Source: G965227875 sp965227875 | GTDB lineage: Bacteria; Pseudomonadota; Alphaproteobacteria; Rhizobiales; JAJFHC01 | Length of the DNA: 64,000 nt | Assembly: GCA_965227875.1 (NCBI GenBank) | Contig: OZ245783.1 | Span: forward strand, 3,100,001 to 3,164,000 | Direction of reading: 5' to 3' | Shown here: positions 16,347-25,605 of the stretch, piece by piece | How positions within the stretch are numbered: the stretch's first letter is position 1 | Layout of the letters: each line of letters opens with the position of its first letter | Program-made: the position numbers and the translations under genes | Notes under the pieces: model-generated | The model's input: only the letters and a program-made list of their open reading frames with translations | Databases searched by the model: none | Told to the model about the DNA's origin: nothing

Positions 16347-17471
16347 TCAGTACGAGATTTCGAGCGCGTCTTCCGCCGGCTGGAAGTCGTAACCCAGCGC
16401 CTCGGCCACGGCCTTGTAGGTCACCTTGCCCTTGTGGACGTTGAGGCCTTCGCGCAGGTGCACGTCCTCGGCGAGCGCGCGCCTGTACCCCTTGTCGGCC
16501 AGGGCGATCGTGAAGGGAAGCGTGACGTTGTTGAGGGCGAAGGTAGACGTCCGCGCTACGCCGCCAGGCATGTTGGCGACGCAATAGTGCACGACGTCGT
16601 CGACGACATAGGTCGGATCGGCATGGGTCGTCGCGTGGCTGGTCTCGAAGCAGCCGCCCTGGTCGATGGCGACGTCGACGACGACGGCGCCCGGTTTCAT
16701 GCGCTTGATCATGTCCGCCGTGACCAGCTTCGGCGCTGCGGCGCCGGGGATCAGGACACCGCCGATGACGAGGTCGGCCTTCTCGACCAGGCTTTCGACC
16801 GTGTGACGGGTCGAGAACGCGGTGTTGATGCGCGTGCCGAACTCGGCGACGAGGCGGCGCAGTACGTCCGCCGACCGGTCGATCACGGTGACGTTGGCAC
16901 CCAGGCCCACGGCCATCATGGTCGCGTTCGTCCCCACGATGCCGCCGCCGAGCACGACGACATCACCCGCCGGTACGCCGGGCACGCCGCCAAGGAGGAC
17001 GCCGCGTCCGCCGGCCGACTTCTCGAGCGCCGCCGCGCCGACCTGGACGGACATGCGTCCGGCCACTTCCGACATGGGGGCGAGCAGGGGAAGGCGGTTG
17101 GCCCGGTCCGTCACGGTCTCGTAGGCGATGCAGACCGCGCCGCTGTCGACGAGGTCGCGGGTCTGGTCGGGGTCCGGAGCGAGGTGCAGATAGGTGAACA
17201 GCACCTGGTCGGCCTTGAGGCGCTTGCGTTCTTCCGCGAGCGGTTCCTTGACCTTGACGATCATTTCGGCGTCCGCGAACACCTGTTCCGCGGTATCGGC
17301 GATGCGCGCGCCGGCCGCGGCGTAATCGTCGTCGGAAAACCCGATCCCGGCGCCGGCATTGGTTTCCACCAGAACCTCGTGACCGTGGTGGACAAGCTCG
17401 GCCACGCTCGACGGCACGAGCCCCACGCGATATTCGTGAACCTTGATCTCCCTGGGCACCCCGATAAGCAT
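16347..17471 (-). CDS. ald: Alanine dehydrogenase
   Basis: 374 residues, the usual length. Interconverts L-alanine and pyruvate plus ammonia with NAD. Seen: MLIGVPREIKVHEYRVGLVPSSV with the substrate arginine near residue 15, EMIVKVKEPLAEE with the lysine near 75, LFTYLHLA with the active-site histidine near 96, and the NAD-binding VVVLGGGIVGTNA. The usual C-terminal NNVTLPFTIALADKG is intact. It is divergent from an Lrp/AsnC regulator, a standard pairing in which the regulator activates ald with alanine as effector. Confidence 0.95.
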   Translation of the reverse strand: MLIGVPREIKVHEYRVGLVPSSVAELVHHGHEVLVETNAGAGIGFSDDDYAAAGARIADTAEQVFADAEMIVKVKEPLAEERKRLKADQVLFTYLHLAPDPDQTRDLVDSGAVCIAYETVTDRANRLPLLAPMSEVAGRMSVQVGAAALEKSAGGRGVLLGGVPGVPAGDVVVLGGGIVGTNATMMAVGLGANVTVIDRSADVLRRLVAEFGTRINTAFSTRHTVESLVEKADLVIGGVLIPGAAAPKLVTADMIKRMKPGAVVVDVAIDQGGCFETSHATTHADPTYVVDDVVHYCVANMPGGVARTSTFALNNVTLPFTIALADKGYRRALAEDVHLREGLNVHKGKVTYKAVAEALGYDFQPAEDALEISY

Positions 17472-17560
17472 GCGACTTCCTCCCGTCAGGGGTTGATTAT
17501 CCCATGCATTTTATGTGGAACCCGGCGCAATTTCCGTGCGAAGTTGTGTTGCCATGGCGA

Positions 17561-17571
17561 ATTCTTCGAAT
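17561..17571. promoter_or_regulatory. Short palindrome in the ald / lrp intergenic region
   Basis: ATTC-TTC-GAAT is a perfect short dyad within the 134-bp AT-richer gap between ald and its divergent Lrp-type regulator. Its position fits an Lrp-family binding site, but the motif is short and could arise by chance. Confidence 0.3.
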
Positions 17572-17605
17572 AAACAGCGAAAAACAATGCCGGAAGACGC
17601 AGAAT

Positions 17606-18073
17606 ATGCGACTTGAGGACCTCGACGGCCGCGATCATGCAATCCTGCGCGAATTGCAGGCGGACGGCCGCCTGTCGAACGCCGAACTGGCCGAACGGGT
17701 CAACCTCTCGCCGTCGGCTTGCCTGCGGCGGTTGCGCATTCTCGAGTCGAGCGGTCTCGTGGCCGGGTTCACGATGCTGCTCGACGAGAAGACCTGCGGC
17801 AAGCCCGGGACTGCGTTCGTTCATATTTCCCTCGACCAGCAGGGGCGCCAGGCGCTCGACGATTTCGAGGCCGCCGTCTCGCAGGTGCCGGAAATCATGG
17901 AGTGTTATCTCCTGGCCGGGGAAGCCGACTATCTCGTGCGGGTGATCTATTCGGACTCCGCCGATTTCGAGCGGATCCACACCGACATCCTCACGCGCCT
18001 GCCGGGTGTCGTGCGGGTCCATTCGACCCTGGCCTTGCGGACGGTCAAGCGCACCACTGCCGTGCCGCTGTAA
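17606..18073 (+). CDS. Lrp/AsnC family regulator, probable activator of ald
   Basis: 155 residues from ATG 17606 (MRLEDLDGRD). The N-terminal AsnC-type HTH is LDGRDHAILRELQADGRLSNAELAERVNLSPSACLRRLRIL; the C-terminal RAM domain includes GKPGTAFVHISLD and YLLAGEADYLVRV. An upstream in-frame ATG at 17504 would add an atypical leader spanning the promoter region and was rejected. Divergent placement from alanine dehydrogenase suggests it is the alanine-responsive AldR/PutR-like regulator; this is inference from context. Confidence 0.9.
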   Translation: MRLEDLDGRDHAILRELQADGRLSNAELAERVNLSPSACLRRLRILESSGLVAGFTMLLDEKTCGKPGTAFVHISLDQQGRQALDDFEAAVSQVPEIMECYLLAGEADYLVRVIYSDSADFERIHTDILTRLPGVVRVHSTLALRTVKRTTAVPL

Positions 18074-18152
18074 ACCGCGGGTTCATCCTTCTTTTACCCC
18101 GCGCGTCCTAGAGTTCGTCACAGGTTGAGCCAGTGAATCCGGGGGCAGACGG

Positions 18153-20342
18153 ATGCGTGTGGGACTTTCGCTCAAACTGACGGGACTGCTTGTCGCCATG
18201 GTGACGGCGGCGGTATCGGTCGTCGGTTATGTGGCATTGCAGCAGTCGGAGGAGGCGCTCTCGCGGGCAGCGTTCGCACGCCTGTCCGGGGTGCTCGCCT
18301 CGCGCAGCGAGGCAATGGCCTCGTCGCTCGACTCCGTCCGCAAGAGTATGCTCGTCCAGACCAACGGGACCAAGATCGAAAGCGCGATCCACGCCCTGAG
18401 CGCGGCCTTCGAGATGGATCCGAAGACCCGGGCGAACCTGCGTCGCGACTTTGTCGAGAACAACGAGTTTCCGGATGCACCGTACCGGATGCTGAAAAGC
18501 GCGAGCGGCGGCAGGTACAATCTCTATCACCGGCGTTTCCAGGAATACATGAAGAGCATCGTCGACGGGAACCTGTTCGACGATGTCATCCTCGTGAGCG
18601 GTTTGGGGGATGTCGTCTACAGCTACAACAAGGATGACGAGTTCGCGCGCAACGTGGCGGATGCGGAACTGTCGGGCACACCGATCGCACAGGTTTTCGC
18701 GGCGGCCGTCGCGCGCGGCGAAGCTGCGCTGAAGTCAGGCGATGCGCTCGAGACCATCGAAAGGTCCTCTCTGCTGGTCGTGTCCGACTTCGCCGCGGTC
18801 CCGCACAAGAAGGGCGGCCATCATCTGTTTGTCGCTGCGCCGGTCCTCAAGGCGATCGAGGGTGCGAACCGTGTGGCGGGTGTCCTGATCTATCAGGTTC
18901 CCGCCTCCGCGCTGCTCGGCCCGTTCACGGACGTGGCGTCGCTCGGCCGCACCGGAGAGGCCCTGCTGGTCGCGGGCGACGGACGCCTCGTCAATGCGCG
19001 GCGCGAGATTTCGAAGGGCGCACCCGGAGATACCGCGCCCGAAACGCGCTCCCATGCGCGGGCCCAGGCCGGCGAATCCGGAACCGTCTTCGAACCGACA
19101 CCCGCGGGCCAGGTTCTCGCGGTCGCCTTCACCCCGTTCGAGTTTCTCGGCAAGACATGGTCGGCCATCGTGCTCCAGGACCGGAGCGAAGCCCTGCGCG
19201 ACGTGTTCGAACTGCGCAACAGGATACTGATGTCGGGCGGCATCGTTCTGGGCCTCCTGTTGATCGCCGCCCTCGCGCTGGCTGCTCCCGTCATCCGGAA
19301 GATCCGCATACTGTCGACCACGCTCATGTCGATGGCGGAAGGCAGGCTCGACAAGGACATTCCCTTCCGGACGCGCCGCGACGAGGTCGGAGACATTGCG
19401 CGCGCCGTCACGCGCATGAACGCCCGGCTTCAGGATGACGCCCGCCGGAGGGAAGACGCCGTCCGGTCGCTCCAGGACACCGCTGCCGCTGAACGCGCTG
19501 GGGCGCTCGACGACCTGTCCCGCGAGTTCAGCGATTCCGTCATGGACGTGGTGTCGACGGTTCTTGCCGCCTCCCGGGACCTTCGCCGCACGGCGGACGG
19601 TATGCGCGAGTCGGTGGACCGGTCCATCGTCGATTGCGACACGGTCGGCAACGCGGTCAACGAGACGTCTCGCCGGCTTTCGGATGTCAACGACGACTCC
19701 GGACGGATCGGGACGGGTTTTCAGCAGGTCATCGTCAGCGTTGACGATGCCGCGGCCGTCGCCACAAACGCCGCGGATCTCGCAGCACAGGCGAGCCGGA
19801 CCGTCGAAACCCTTTCGGAAAACGCATCCGCCATCGGAGACATCGTCGAACTGATTTCGTCCATCGCGGACCAGACCAATCTCCTGGCGCTCAACGCCAC
19901 CATCGAGGCGGCCCGTGCAGGGGAAGCGGGGAAGGGATTCGCCGTCGTCGCGAACGAGGTCAAGATGCTGGCCGCCCAGACGCGCAAGGCGACGGAGGAA
20001 ATCTCTTCGCAGATCGACCGCATCCGCAGCGAAACGGGCACCGCCGTTCACGCGATTTCGGGAATCAACGATGTCATCGGCCGCGTGACCGAAGCCGTGC
20101 GCGAAACGTCCTCGAATGTCGGCGGACAGCGCGAAACGATCGCGAGTATCGTGTCCCACGTCACGGCGGCCGAGACGGACGCCCGGTCCATGGAGGAGGC
20201 GATGACGAATGTCTCGCAGTCCATCCGCCAGGCAGGCGAGGCGGCGTCCGGAGTGCTGGATGCATCCGCCGGCCTCGACCGGGAAGCGGATCGCATGCGC
20301 GAGAACGTCGCGCGCTTCCTGGAACACATGCGGGTCGCCTGA
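18153..20342 (+). CDS. Methyl-accepting chemotaxis protein
   Basis: 729 residues. TM1 at about 8-28; a periplasmic sensing region of about 330 residues (double-Cache-like size, with IYQVPASALLGPFTDVASLGRTGEALLV); TM2 at about 360-382 (GGIVLGLLLIAALALAAPVI); a HAMP domain; and a signalling domain whose hairpin tip is ELISSIADQTNLLALNATIEAARAGEAGKGFAVVANEV, the universal MCP signature. No C-terminal CheR-docking pentapeptide is present. The ligand is unknown. It stands alone, without che genes nearby, and its stop is 14 bp from the convergent aroC end. Confidence 0.93.
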   Translation: MRVGLSLKLTGLLVAMVTAAVSVVGYVALQQSEEALSRAAFARLSGVLASRSEAMASSLDSVRKSMLVQTNGTKIESAIHALSAAFEMDPKTRANLRRDFVENNEFPDAPYRMLKSASGGRYNLYHRRFQEYMKSIVDGNLFDDVILVSGLGDVVYSYNKDDEFARNVADAELSGTPIAQVFAAAVARGEAALKSGDALETIERSSLLVVSDFAAVPHKKGGHHLFVAAPVLKAIEGANRVAGVLIYQVPASALLGPFTDVASLGRTGEALLVAGDGRLVNARREISKGAPGDTAPETRSHARAQAGESGTVFEPTPAGQVLAVAFTPFEFLGKTWSAIVLQDRSEALRDVFELRNRILMSGGIVLGLLLIAALALAAPVIRKIRILSTTLMSMAEGRLDKDIPFRTRRDEVGDIARAVTRMNARLQDDARRREDAVRSLQDTAAAERAGALDDLSREFSDSVMDVVSTVLAASRDLRRTADGMRESVDRSIVDCDTVGNAVNETSRRLSDVNDDSGRIGTGFQQVIVSVDDAAAVATNAADLAAQASRTVETLSENASAIGDIVELISSIADQTNLLALNATIEAARAGEAGKGFAVVANEVKMLAAQTRKATEEISSQIDRIRSETGTAVHAISGINDVIGRVTEAVRETSSNVGGQRETIASIVSHVTAAETDARSMEEAMTNVSQSIRQAGEAASGVLDASAGLDREADRMRENVARFLEHMRVA

Positions 20343-20355
20343 GCGCTTCTTGTTG

Positions 20356-21444
20356 CTATCGCCCGGTCTGTCCGCGGTGCCGCAGGACGTGGTCCGCCAG
20401 CACGATGGCCATCATTGCCTCACCGACGGGCACGGCCCTGATCCCGACACAGGGGTCATGGCGGCCCTTGGTGACGATATCCGTCTCGTTGCCGTTGCGG
20501 TCCACGGTCCGGCGCGGCGACAGGATCGACGAGGTCGGCTTGACGGCGAAGCGCACGACGATGTCCTGGCCGGTCGAGATGCCGCCGAGGACGCCTCCGG
20601 CATGGTTTGAGAGGAAGACCGGTCTGCCGTCTTCCATGCGCATTTCGTCGGCGTTCTCCTCGCCCGTCAGCGCGGCGGCCTCGAAACCGGCGCCGACCTC
20701 CACACCCTTGACCGCGTTGATGCTCATCATCGCCGAGGCGAGATCCTGGTCGAGCTTGCCGTACACGGGTTCCCCGAGCCCCGCGGGTGTACCGCTGGCC
20801 ACGACCTCGATCACCGCGCCGCAGGACGATCCGTTCTTGCGCACGGAATCGAGATAGGTTTCCCAGTCCTTCGCCGCCTCGGCATCGGGGCAGAAGAACG
20901 GATTGCGGTCGACTTCATCCCAGTCCCACCGGGCACGGTCGATGCGGTGCGGACCGACCTGGACGAGTGCGCCGCGGATCTTCACGTCCGGCACCACCAG
21001 CCGGGCTATGCCGCCTGCGGCGACCCGGCTCGCGGTCTCGCGGGCCGATGAGCGTCCGCCGCCGCGATAGTCCCGCAGGCCGTATTTCTCGATATAGGTG
21101 TAGTCCGCATGTCCCGGCCGGAACTTGTCGCGAATGTCGCTGTAATCCTTCGAACGCTGGTCGACGTTCTCGATCATCAGGCAGATCGGCGTGCCGGTCG
21201 TGCGCGGACCGTCGGTCGTGTCGTCCTCGAAGACGCCGGAGAGAATCTTCACCTCGTCGGGTTCGCGCCGCTGGGTGGTGAAGCGCGACTGGCCGGGCCT
21301 GCGCCTGTCGAGCCACGCCTGTATGTCGTCGCGCGAGACCGGGAGGCCCGGCGGGCATCCGTCGACGACGCAACCGAGCGCGGGGCCGTGCGATTCGCCG
21401 AAGGTGGTGACCCTGAAGAGATGGCCAAACGTATTGTGCGACAT
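20356..21444 (-). CDS. aroC: Chorismate synthase
   Basis: 362 residues, normal for the family. Final step of the shikimate pathway: EPSP to chorismate, needing reduced FMN. Diagnostic blocks are present: FGESHGPALGCVVDGCPPG, RRPGQSRFTTQRREPDEV, GTPICLMIEN, and RPGHADYTYIEKYGLRDYRGGGRSSARET with its conserved basic patch. It lies 18 bp after fabI in the same direction, in a leftward run dnaJ-like, fabI, aroC. Confidence 0.97.
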   Translation of the reverse strand: MSHNTFGHLFRVTTFGESHGPALGCVVDGCPPGLPVSRDDIQAWLDRRRPGQSRFTTQRREPDEVKILSGVFEDDTTDGPRTTGTPICLMIENVDQRSKDYSDIRDKFRPGHADYTYIEKYGLRDYRGGGRSSARETASRVAAGGIARLVVPDVKIRGALVQVGPHRIDRARWDWDEVDRNPFFCPDAEAAKDWETYLDSVRKNGSSCGAVIEVVASGTPAGLGEPVYGKLDQDLASAMMSINAVKGVEVGAGFEAAALTGEENADEMRMEDGRPVFLSNHAGGVLGGISTGQDIVVRFAVKPTSSILSPRRTVDRNGNETDIVTKGRHDPCVGIRAVPVGEAMMAIVLADHVLRHRGQTGR

Positions 21445-21462
21445 CGCCCGGCGTCGCCCGGA

Positions 21463-22275
21463 TCAGACCACGCTGATGTCCGGCGCGTCTTCGGCCTTCA
21501 TGCCGACGATGTGGTAACCGGAATCCACGTGATGAACCTCGCCCGTCACGCCGCGTCCGAGATGGGAGAGGAAATAGAGGCCCGCGTCGCCGACCTCCTC
21601 GATGGTGACCGTCTTGCGCAACGGCGAATTATACTCGTTCCATTTCAGGATGTAGCGGAAGTCGCCGATGCCGGACGCGGCCAGCGTCTTGATCGGACCC
21701 GCGGACACCGCGTTGACCCGGATGCCCTGCTTGCCCAGATCGGCCGCGAGATAGCGCACGCTGGCCTCGAGGGCGGCCTTGGCCACACCCATCACGTTGT
21801 AGTGCGGCATCACCTTCTCCGCGCCGTAATAGGTCAGGGTCAGCAGCGAACCGCCTTCCGGCATGAGTTTCTCCGCGCGCTGCGCGACGGCCGTGAAGGA
21901 ATAACAGGAGATGAAGAGGCTCTGTTTGAAGTTTTCCGGCGACGTGTCGACGTAGCGCCCGGTCAGTTCCTCCTTGTCGGAATAGGCGATGGCGTGCACC
22001 ACGAAGTCGAGGCTGCCCCAGGCTTTCTCGATTTCGGCGAACGTGCTGTCGATCGACGACATGTCGGAAACGTCGCAGGGCAGCACGAGGTTCGCACCGA
22101 CCGATTCCGCCAGCGGCTCCACGCGCTTCTTGAGCGCGTCGCCCTGGTAGGTGAATGCCAGCTCCGCACCCTGATTGGCGCAGGCCTGGGCAATGCCCCA
22201 TGCGATCGAGCGGTTGTTGGCGACGCCCATCACAAGGCCGCGCTTGCCCGCCATCAGGTTGCCCGAATTGCTCAT
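21463..22275 (-). CDS. fabI: Enoyl-[acyl-carrier-protein] reductase (NADH), FabI type
   Basis: 270 residues. Reduces trans-2-enoyl-ACP in the last step of each fatty-acid elongation cycle. The FabI-type cofactor motif GVANNRSIAWGIA is at about 17-29, and the catalytic pattern Tyr-x6-Lys is in YNVMGVAKAALEASVRYLA, with the preceding TYYGAEKVMPHY. The LAASGIGDF substrate-lid region is intact. Triclosan-sensitive FabI architecture rather than FabV or FabK. Located between aroC and the dnaJ-like gene. Confidence 0.96.
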   Translation of the reverse strand: MSNSGNLMAGKRGLVMGVANNRSIAWGIAQACANQGAELAFTYQGDALKKRVEPLAESVGANLVLPCDVSDMSSIDSTFAEIEKAWGSLDFVVHAIAYSDKEELTGRYVDTSPENFKQSLFISCYSFTAVAQRAEKLMPEGGSLLTLTYYGAEKVMPHYNVMGVAKAALEASVRYLAADLGKQGIRVNAVSAGPIKTLAASGIGDFRYILKWNEYNSPLRKTVTIEEVGDAGLYFLSHLGRGVTGEVHHVDSGYHIVGMKAEDAPDISVV

Positions 22276-22383
22276 TCGCCCCCCTCCACAGATGTGCTGC
22301 AGGTCCCGAAATTGCGCGCATCCTACATAATTGCCGCAGTCGGTCCATCAAAAAGCGGCGGATCCGGCAGGATTTGAGCGAGG

Positions 22384-23328
22384 TTACGGTTTGTTACCGA
22401 ATTTTGCGTCCCGAACCGTGTAGGGCCTGTTTTCGCTCATGTCCTGCATGAGCTTGCGCAGGTCGTCGTCCGCCTTTTCGGGCAGGACCACCTTGAGACT
22501 CACGAGCATGTCGCCCGCCGCCTTGCCGCCCTGTGCCGGGACCCCCTTGCCCTTCAGCCGCAGCACCTTGCCCGTATTGCTGTTGGCGGGAACGGTCAGC
22601 CCCACCGCCCCGTCGAGCGTCGGCACGGTGACCTTGCCGCCGAGGACGGCCTCGTAGAGGGTGATCGGAAGCTCCAGCAGGATGTTGTTTCCGTCGCGCC
22701 TGAAAACGGGGTCCGGCGCGACCGTGATCTTCACGATGCCGTCGCCGGCGGGCCCGCCGTGCATGCTGGCCTCGCCCTGGCCCTTGAGCCGGATCTGCTG
22801 ACCATCCTGCACCCCGGCGGGAATCCGCACGTCGAGCGTCTTGCCGTTGGCGAGTGAGACCCGTCGCGTGGCGCCCGTCATCGCATCCCGGAACGACACG
22901 GTGAGGGCATAGGTCGCATCGCTGCCCTTCATCGTGCGCCCGCGCGTTCGCGTGCCTGCCTGGCCGCCGAAACCGCCGAAGAGTTCGGAGAATATGTCTT
23001 CCGCCCGGAACCCGCCCGCCGACTGTCCCCCGGTCGAGAAACCGTCGAACGGGTGCCCCTGCGCTCCGCCGCCCTGGCCGAACGGGTTGAAACCCTGGAA
23101 CTTCGGGTTGCCGTCGCCGTCGATTTCGCCGCGGTCGAACTGGCCGCGCTTTTCCTTGTCGCTCAGCAGGTCGTAGGCGGCCGTCGCACTGGAGAACTTC
23201 TCCTGTGCGGTCTTGTCGTCCTTGTTGCTGTCGGGGTGGTACTTCTTGGCCAGACGCCGGTAGGCCTTCTTGATCTCGGCCTCGCTGGCATCACGGCCGA
23301 CACCCAGAACCTGATAGGGATCCGTCAT
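22384..23328 (-). CDS. DnaJ-type co-chaperone without zinc finger (CbpA-like)
   Basis: 314 residues. J domain at residues 1-70 with the HPD tripeptide in KKYHPDSNKDD, which stimulates DnaK ATPase. A Gly/Phe-rich linker (FNPFGQGGGAQGHPFDGF) follows, then a DnaJ C-terminal domain pair with RIPAGVQDGQQIRLKGQG and a second copy GLTVPANSNTGKVLRLKGKG. The CxxCxGxG zinc repeats of DnaJ are absent, so this is a type II co-chaperone. It is first in the leftward fabI-aroC run; a palindrome lies 40 bp upstream. Confidence 0.92.
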   Translation of the reverse strand: MTDPYQVLGVGRDASEAEIKKAYRRLAKKYHPDSNKDDKTAQEKFSSATAAYDLLSDKEKRGQFDRGEIDGDGNPKFQGFNPFGQGGGAQGHPFDGFSTGGQSAGGFRAEDIFSELFGGFGGQAGTRTRGRTMKGSDATYALTVSFRDAMTGATRRVSLANGKTLDVRIPAGVQDGQQIRLKGQGEASMHGGPAGDGIVKITVAPDPVFRRDGNNILLELPITLYEAVLGGKVTVPTLDGAVGLTVPANSNTGKVLRLKGKGVPAQGGKAAGDMLVSLKVVLPEKADDDLRKLMQDMSENRPYTVRDAKFGNKP

Positions 23329-23367
23329 AATGTTGTGCGATTCGCAGAATGTTGTTGTCCTCTATTA

Positions 23368-23382
23368 TGAGATAATATCTCA
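23368..23382. promoter_or_regulatory. AT-rich 15-bp palindrome upstream of the dnaJ-like gene
   Basis: TGAGATA-A-TATCTCA is a perfect dyad in an AT-rich patch within otherwise GC-rich sequence. It lies about 40 bp before the dnaJ-like start on the minus strand. A repressor operator is plausible. It is not the CIRCE element. Confidence 0.45.
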
Positions 23383-23457
23383 CAAAGCAGGATAAAAGAC
23401 CGGAATCTGCGAATTTTGCCCTGCCCGGTGCACAGTATGCGTGCGTCCGGACCCGGT

Positions 23458-23925
23458 TCAGGAGCTGATCACCCAGGCACCGTCTTCCTTGCGGCAGGCC
23501 GACCCCTCCACCGCCTCGTTCTTGCCGTCCACCCACATGGTGTGCGAGAAGCGCCGGCAGGTTTCCCCGGTCTGGCTGGTATAGGTCGGCGTCGGGTCGA
23601 CCGTTCCGTAATGCCCGGAGTTCTTGTTCGTCCAGCGCGTGGTGCGGCCGGTGGCGAAGGAGTTCTGCGCCGCGGCATAGGCCCGGTTGCGGTCCTGCTC
23701 GTCGAGGGAACGCCCGATGGACGAGCCGATCAGGAACCCGATTGTGGCGCCCGCCGCGGTGGCGACGATCTGGTCGGTGCCGGAGCCGATCTGGCTTCCG
23801 GCCACGCCGCCGGCGAGCCCGCCGATCGCGCCGCCGGCAAGTTCGTTGTTTCCTGCACCCCTGTTGAGGCATCCGGCGGTCAGCAGAGCCAGACAGCCCA
23901 CAACGAGAATCTTCTTCGTTTTCAT
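23458..23925 (-). CDS. RT0821/Lpp0805-type outer-membrane lipoprotein with glycine zipper
   Basis: 155 residues from ATG 23925. A lipoprotein signal (MKTKKILVVGCLALLTAGC) ends in the lipobox LTAGC, with the lipidated cysteine at residue 19. A glycine-zipper segment follows (GGAIGGLAGGVAGSQIG and GATIGFLIGSSIG), then a C-terminal domain with CRRFSHTMWVDGKNEAVEGSACRKEDGAW. This architecture is the common surface-antigen-like lipoprotein of alphaproteobacteria. A longer frame from 23955 adds ten residues before the signal peptide and was rejected. Divergent from pdxH. Confidence 0.88.
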   Translation of the reverse strand: MKTKKILVVGCLALLTAGCLNRGAGNNELAGGAIGGLAGGVAGSQIGSGTDQIVATAAGATIGFLIGSSIGRSLDEQDRNRAYAAAQNSFATGRTTRWTNKNSGHYGTVDPTPTYTSQTGETCRRFSHTMWVDGKNEAVEGSACRKEDGAWVISS

Positions 23926-24191
23926 TGCGTATCCCTGTGCGTATCCGTGTCGCATGGTCGTGATCCGGCGAAATCAGTGTACGGCGATTCTGTGGCCGAC
24001 ATTTTCATGTCGCCTGTGAATGTCCAATGAGGCAACATGATGTCATCGTGATGAGCCGCCGGTGAACTTGCCGTTCACGGGCCGTTCAGGAATTGCCGCA
24101 CCGTTCCCGAATTTCCATCGCAAGATCGAACTATAACATGTCCGGCCTGCGTGGCATATGCCGCGATGCCGCACTTTGAACAGGAACCGAC

Positions 24192-24782
24192 ATGCACGAC
24201 CACACCGATCCGTTCGAGCTTTTTGCCGCCTGGCTCTCGGAAGCCCGGGACGCCGAGATCAACGATCCGACGGCGATGAGCCTCGCGACGGTCGATGAAG
24301 GCGGCCTTCCCGATATTCGTATGGTGATCCTGAACCGTGCCGACGCCGACGGTTTCGCCTTCTTCACCAACACCGAGAGCGACAAGGGACGGCAACTGTC
24401 GGTCAATCCCCGCGCCGCGCTCGGGTTTCACTGGAAGTCGCTTCGCCGCCAGGTCCGCATTCGCGGCGAGGTCACGCATCTCGCCGACGCGGAAAACGAC
24501 CGGTGGTTCGAGCGCCGGCCCAGGGACGCCCAGATCGGCACCTGGGCCAGCCGCCAGTCCCGCGTCGCGTCGTCTCCCGACGAACTGGCACGTGAAACCG
24601 CGCGCTGCGAGGCCGATTTCGAAGGCAGGCCGGTGCCGCGCCCGCCCCAGTGGCAGGGTTTTCGCGTCGTTCCGAACGTCATCGAGTTCTGGAGCGACCG
24701 GCGAAACCGGATGCATGACCGCCGGCGGTTCGCCCGGCCGTCGCCCGGCGAACCGTGGACCTCGGAGAGATTGTTTCCGTGA
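24192..24782 (+). CDS. pdxH: Pyridoxamine/pyridoxine 5'-phosphate oxidase
   Basis: 196 residues. FMN-dependent oxidation of PNP or PMP to PLP with O2. Typical blocks: AMSLATVDEGGLPDIRMVILN, FAFFTNTESDKGRQL, AALGFHWKSLRRQVRIRGEV (FMN contacts), RRPRDAQIGTWASRQS, and a C-terminal WQGFRVVPNVIEFWSDRRNRMHDR with the substrate-binding arginine and histidine. A 266-bp gap to the divergent lipoprotein gene contains no supported gene. Next to dnaJ/fabI, as often in alphaproteobacteria. Confidence 0.95.
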   Translation: MHDHTDPFELFAAWLSEARDAEINDPTAMSLATVDEGGLPDIRMVILNRADADGFAFFTNTESDKGRQLSVNPRAALGFHWKSLRRQVRIRGEVTHLADAENDRWFERRPRDAQIGTWASRQSRVASSPDELARETARCEADFEGRPVPRPPQWQGFRVVPNVIEFWSDRRNRMHDRRRFARPSPGEPWTSERLFP

Positions 24783-24840
24783 GCGATCGATCTACATGCA
24801 AGTGATTGTTGAGCCGCTCATTCCGAAGTAGGGTGCCGCC

Positions 24841-25590
24841 ATGTCCGCAGACAACAAGAACGATCGCAAGACCCTGATCCTGACCGGCGCCAGCCGCGGT
24901 ATCGGGCACGCCACGGTCAAACGCTTCTCGAGCGCCGGCTGGCGGGTGATCACCTGTTCGCGCCATCCCTTCCCCGAGGACTGCCCCTGGGAAGCGGGGC
25001 CGGAAGACCACATCCAGGTGGACCTCGGTGACACCGACAACGTGCGCGAGGCTATCGCGGAAATGCGCGGGCGGCTGCATGGCGGCCGGCTTGAAGCGCT
25101 GGTCAACAACGCCGCCATTTCGCCCAAGGGCGAGGAGGGCGCGCGGCTCGGCACGATCGACATGCGGATCGACGACTGGAAGACCGTCTTCCAGGTCAAT
25201 TTCTTCGCGCCCATCATGCTCGCCCGCGGCCTCATAGAGGAACTCAAGGCGGCGCGGGGATCTGTGGTCAACGTGACCTCCATCGTCGGCAGCCGTGTCC
25301 ATCCGTTCGCCGGGGCGGCCTACGCGACGTCCAAGGCCGCGCTGGCGGCGCTGACCCGCGAGATGGCGGCGGATTTCGGGCCTGTCGGGGTGCGCGTGAA
25401 TGCGATCGCGCCGGGTGAGATCGACACCGCGATCCTCTCGCCCGGAACCGAGAAGATCGTCGAGAAGATCCCCCTGCGCCGCTTGGGCGCTCCGGAGGAA
25501 GTCGCCAAGACGATCTATTTTCTCTGTTCGGAACAGGCGAGCTACGTCACCGGGTCGGAGATCATGATCAACGGCGGCCAGCACGTCTGA
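24841..25590 (+). CDS. SDR family NAD(P)-dependent oxidoreductase
   Basis: 249 residues. Cofactor motif TGASRGIG (about 15-22), NNAAISPKGEEG (about 88-99), Ser-Tyr-Lys active site with VVNVTSIVGS and AYATSKAALAALTREMA (Y-x3-K), then the SDR-typical VRVNAIAPGEIDT and C-terminal SYVTGSEIMINGGQHV. Substrate unknown. It is 58 bp after pdxH and convergent with an AsnC-type regulator (15 bp apart). Confidence 0.9.
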   Translation: MSADNKNDRKTLILTGASRGIGHATVKRFSSAGWRVITCSRHPFPEDCPWEAGPEDHIQVDLGDTDNVREAIAEMRGRLHGGRLEALVNNAAISPKGEEGARLGTIDMRIDDWKTVFQVNFFAPIMLARGLIEELKAARGSVVNVTSIVGSRVHPFAGAAYATSKAALAALTREMAADFGPVGVRVNAIAPGEIDTAILSPGTEKIVEKIPLRRLGAPEEVAKTIYFLCSEQASYVTGSEIMINGGQHV

Positions 25591-25605
25591 GCGCCGTTGG
25601 GCGGT

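Noticed and set aside
18735..20327. Long minus-strand frame opposite the chemoreceptor
   Set aside because: Shadow of the MCP signalling domain; no domain or start context.
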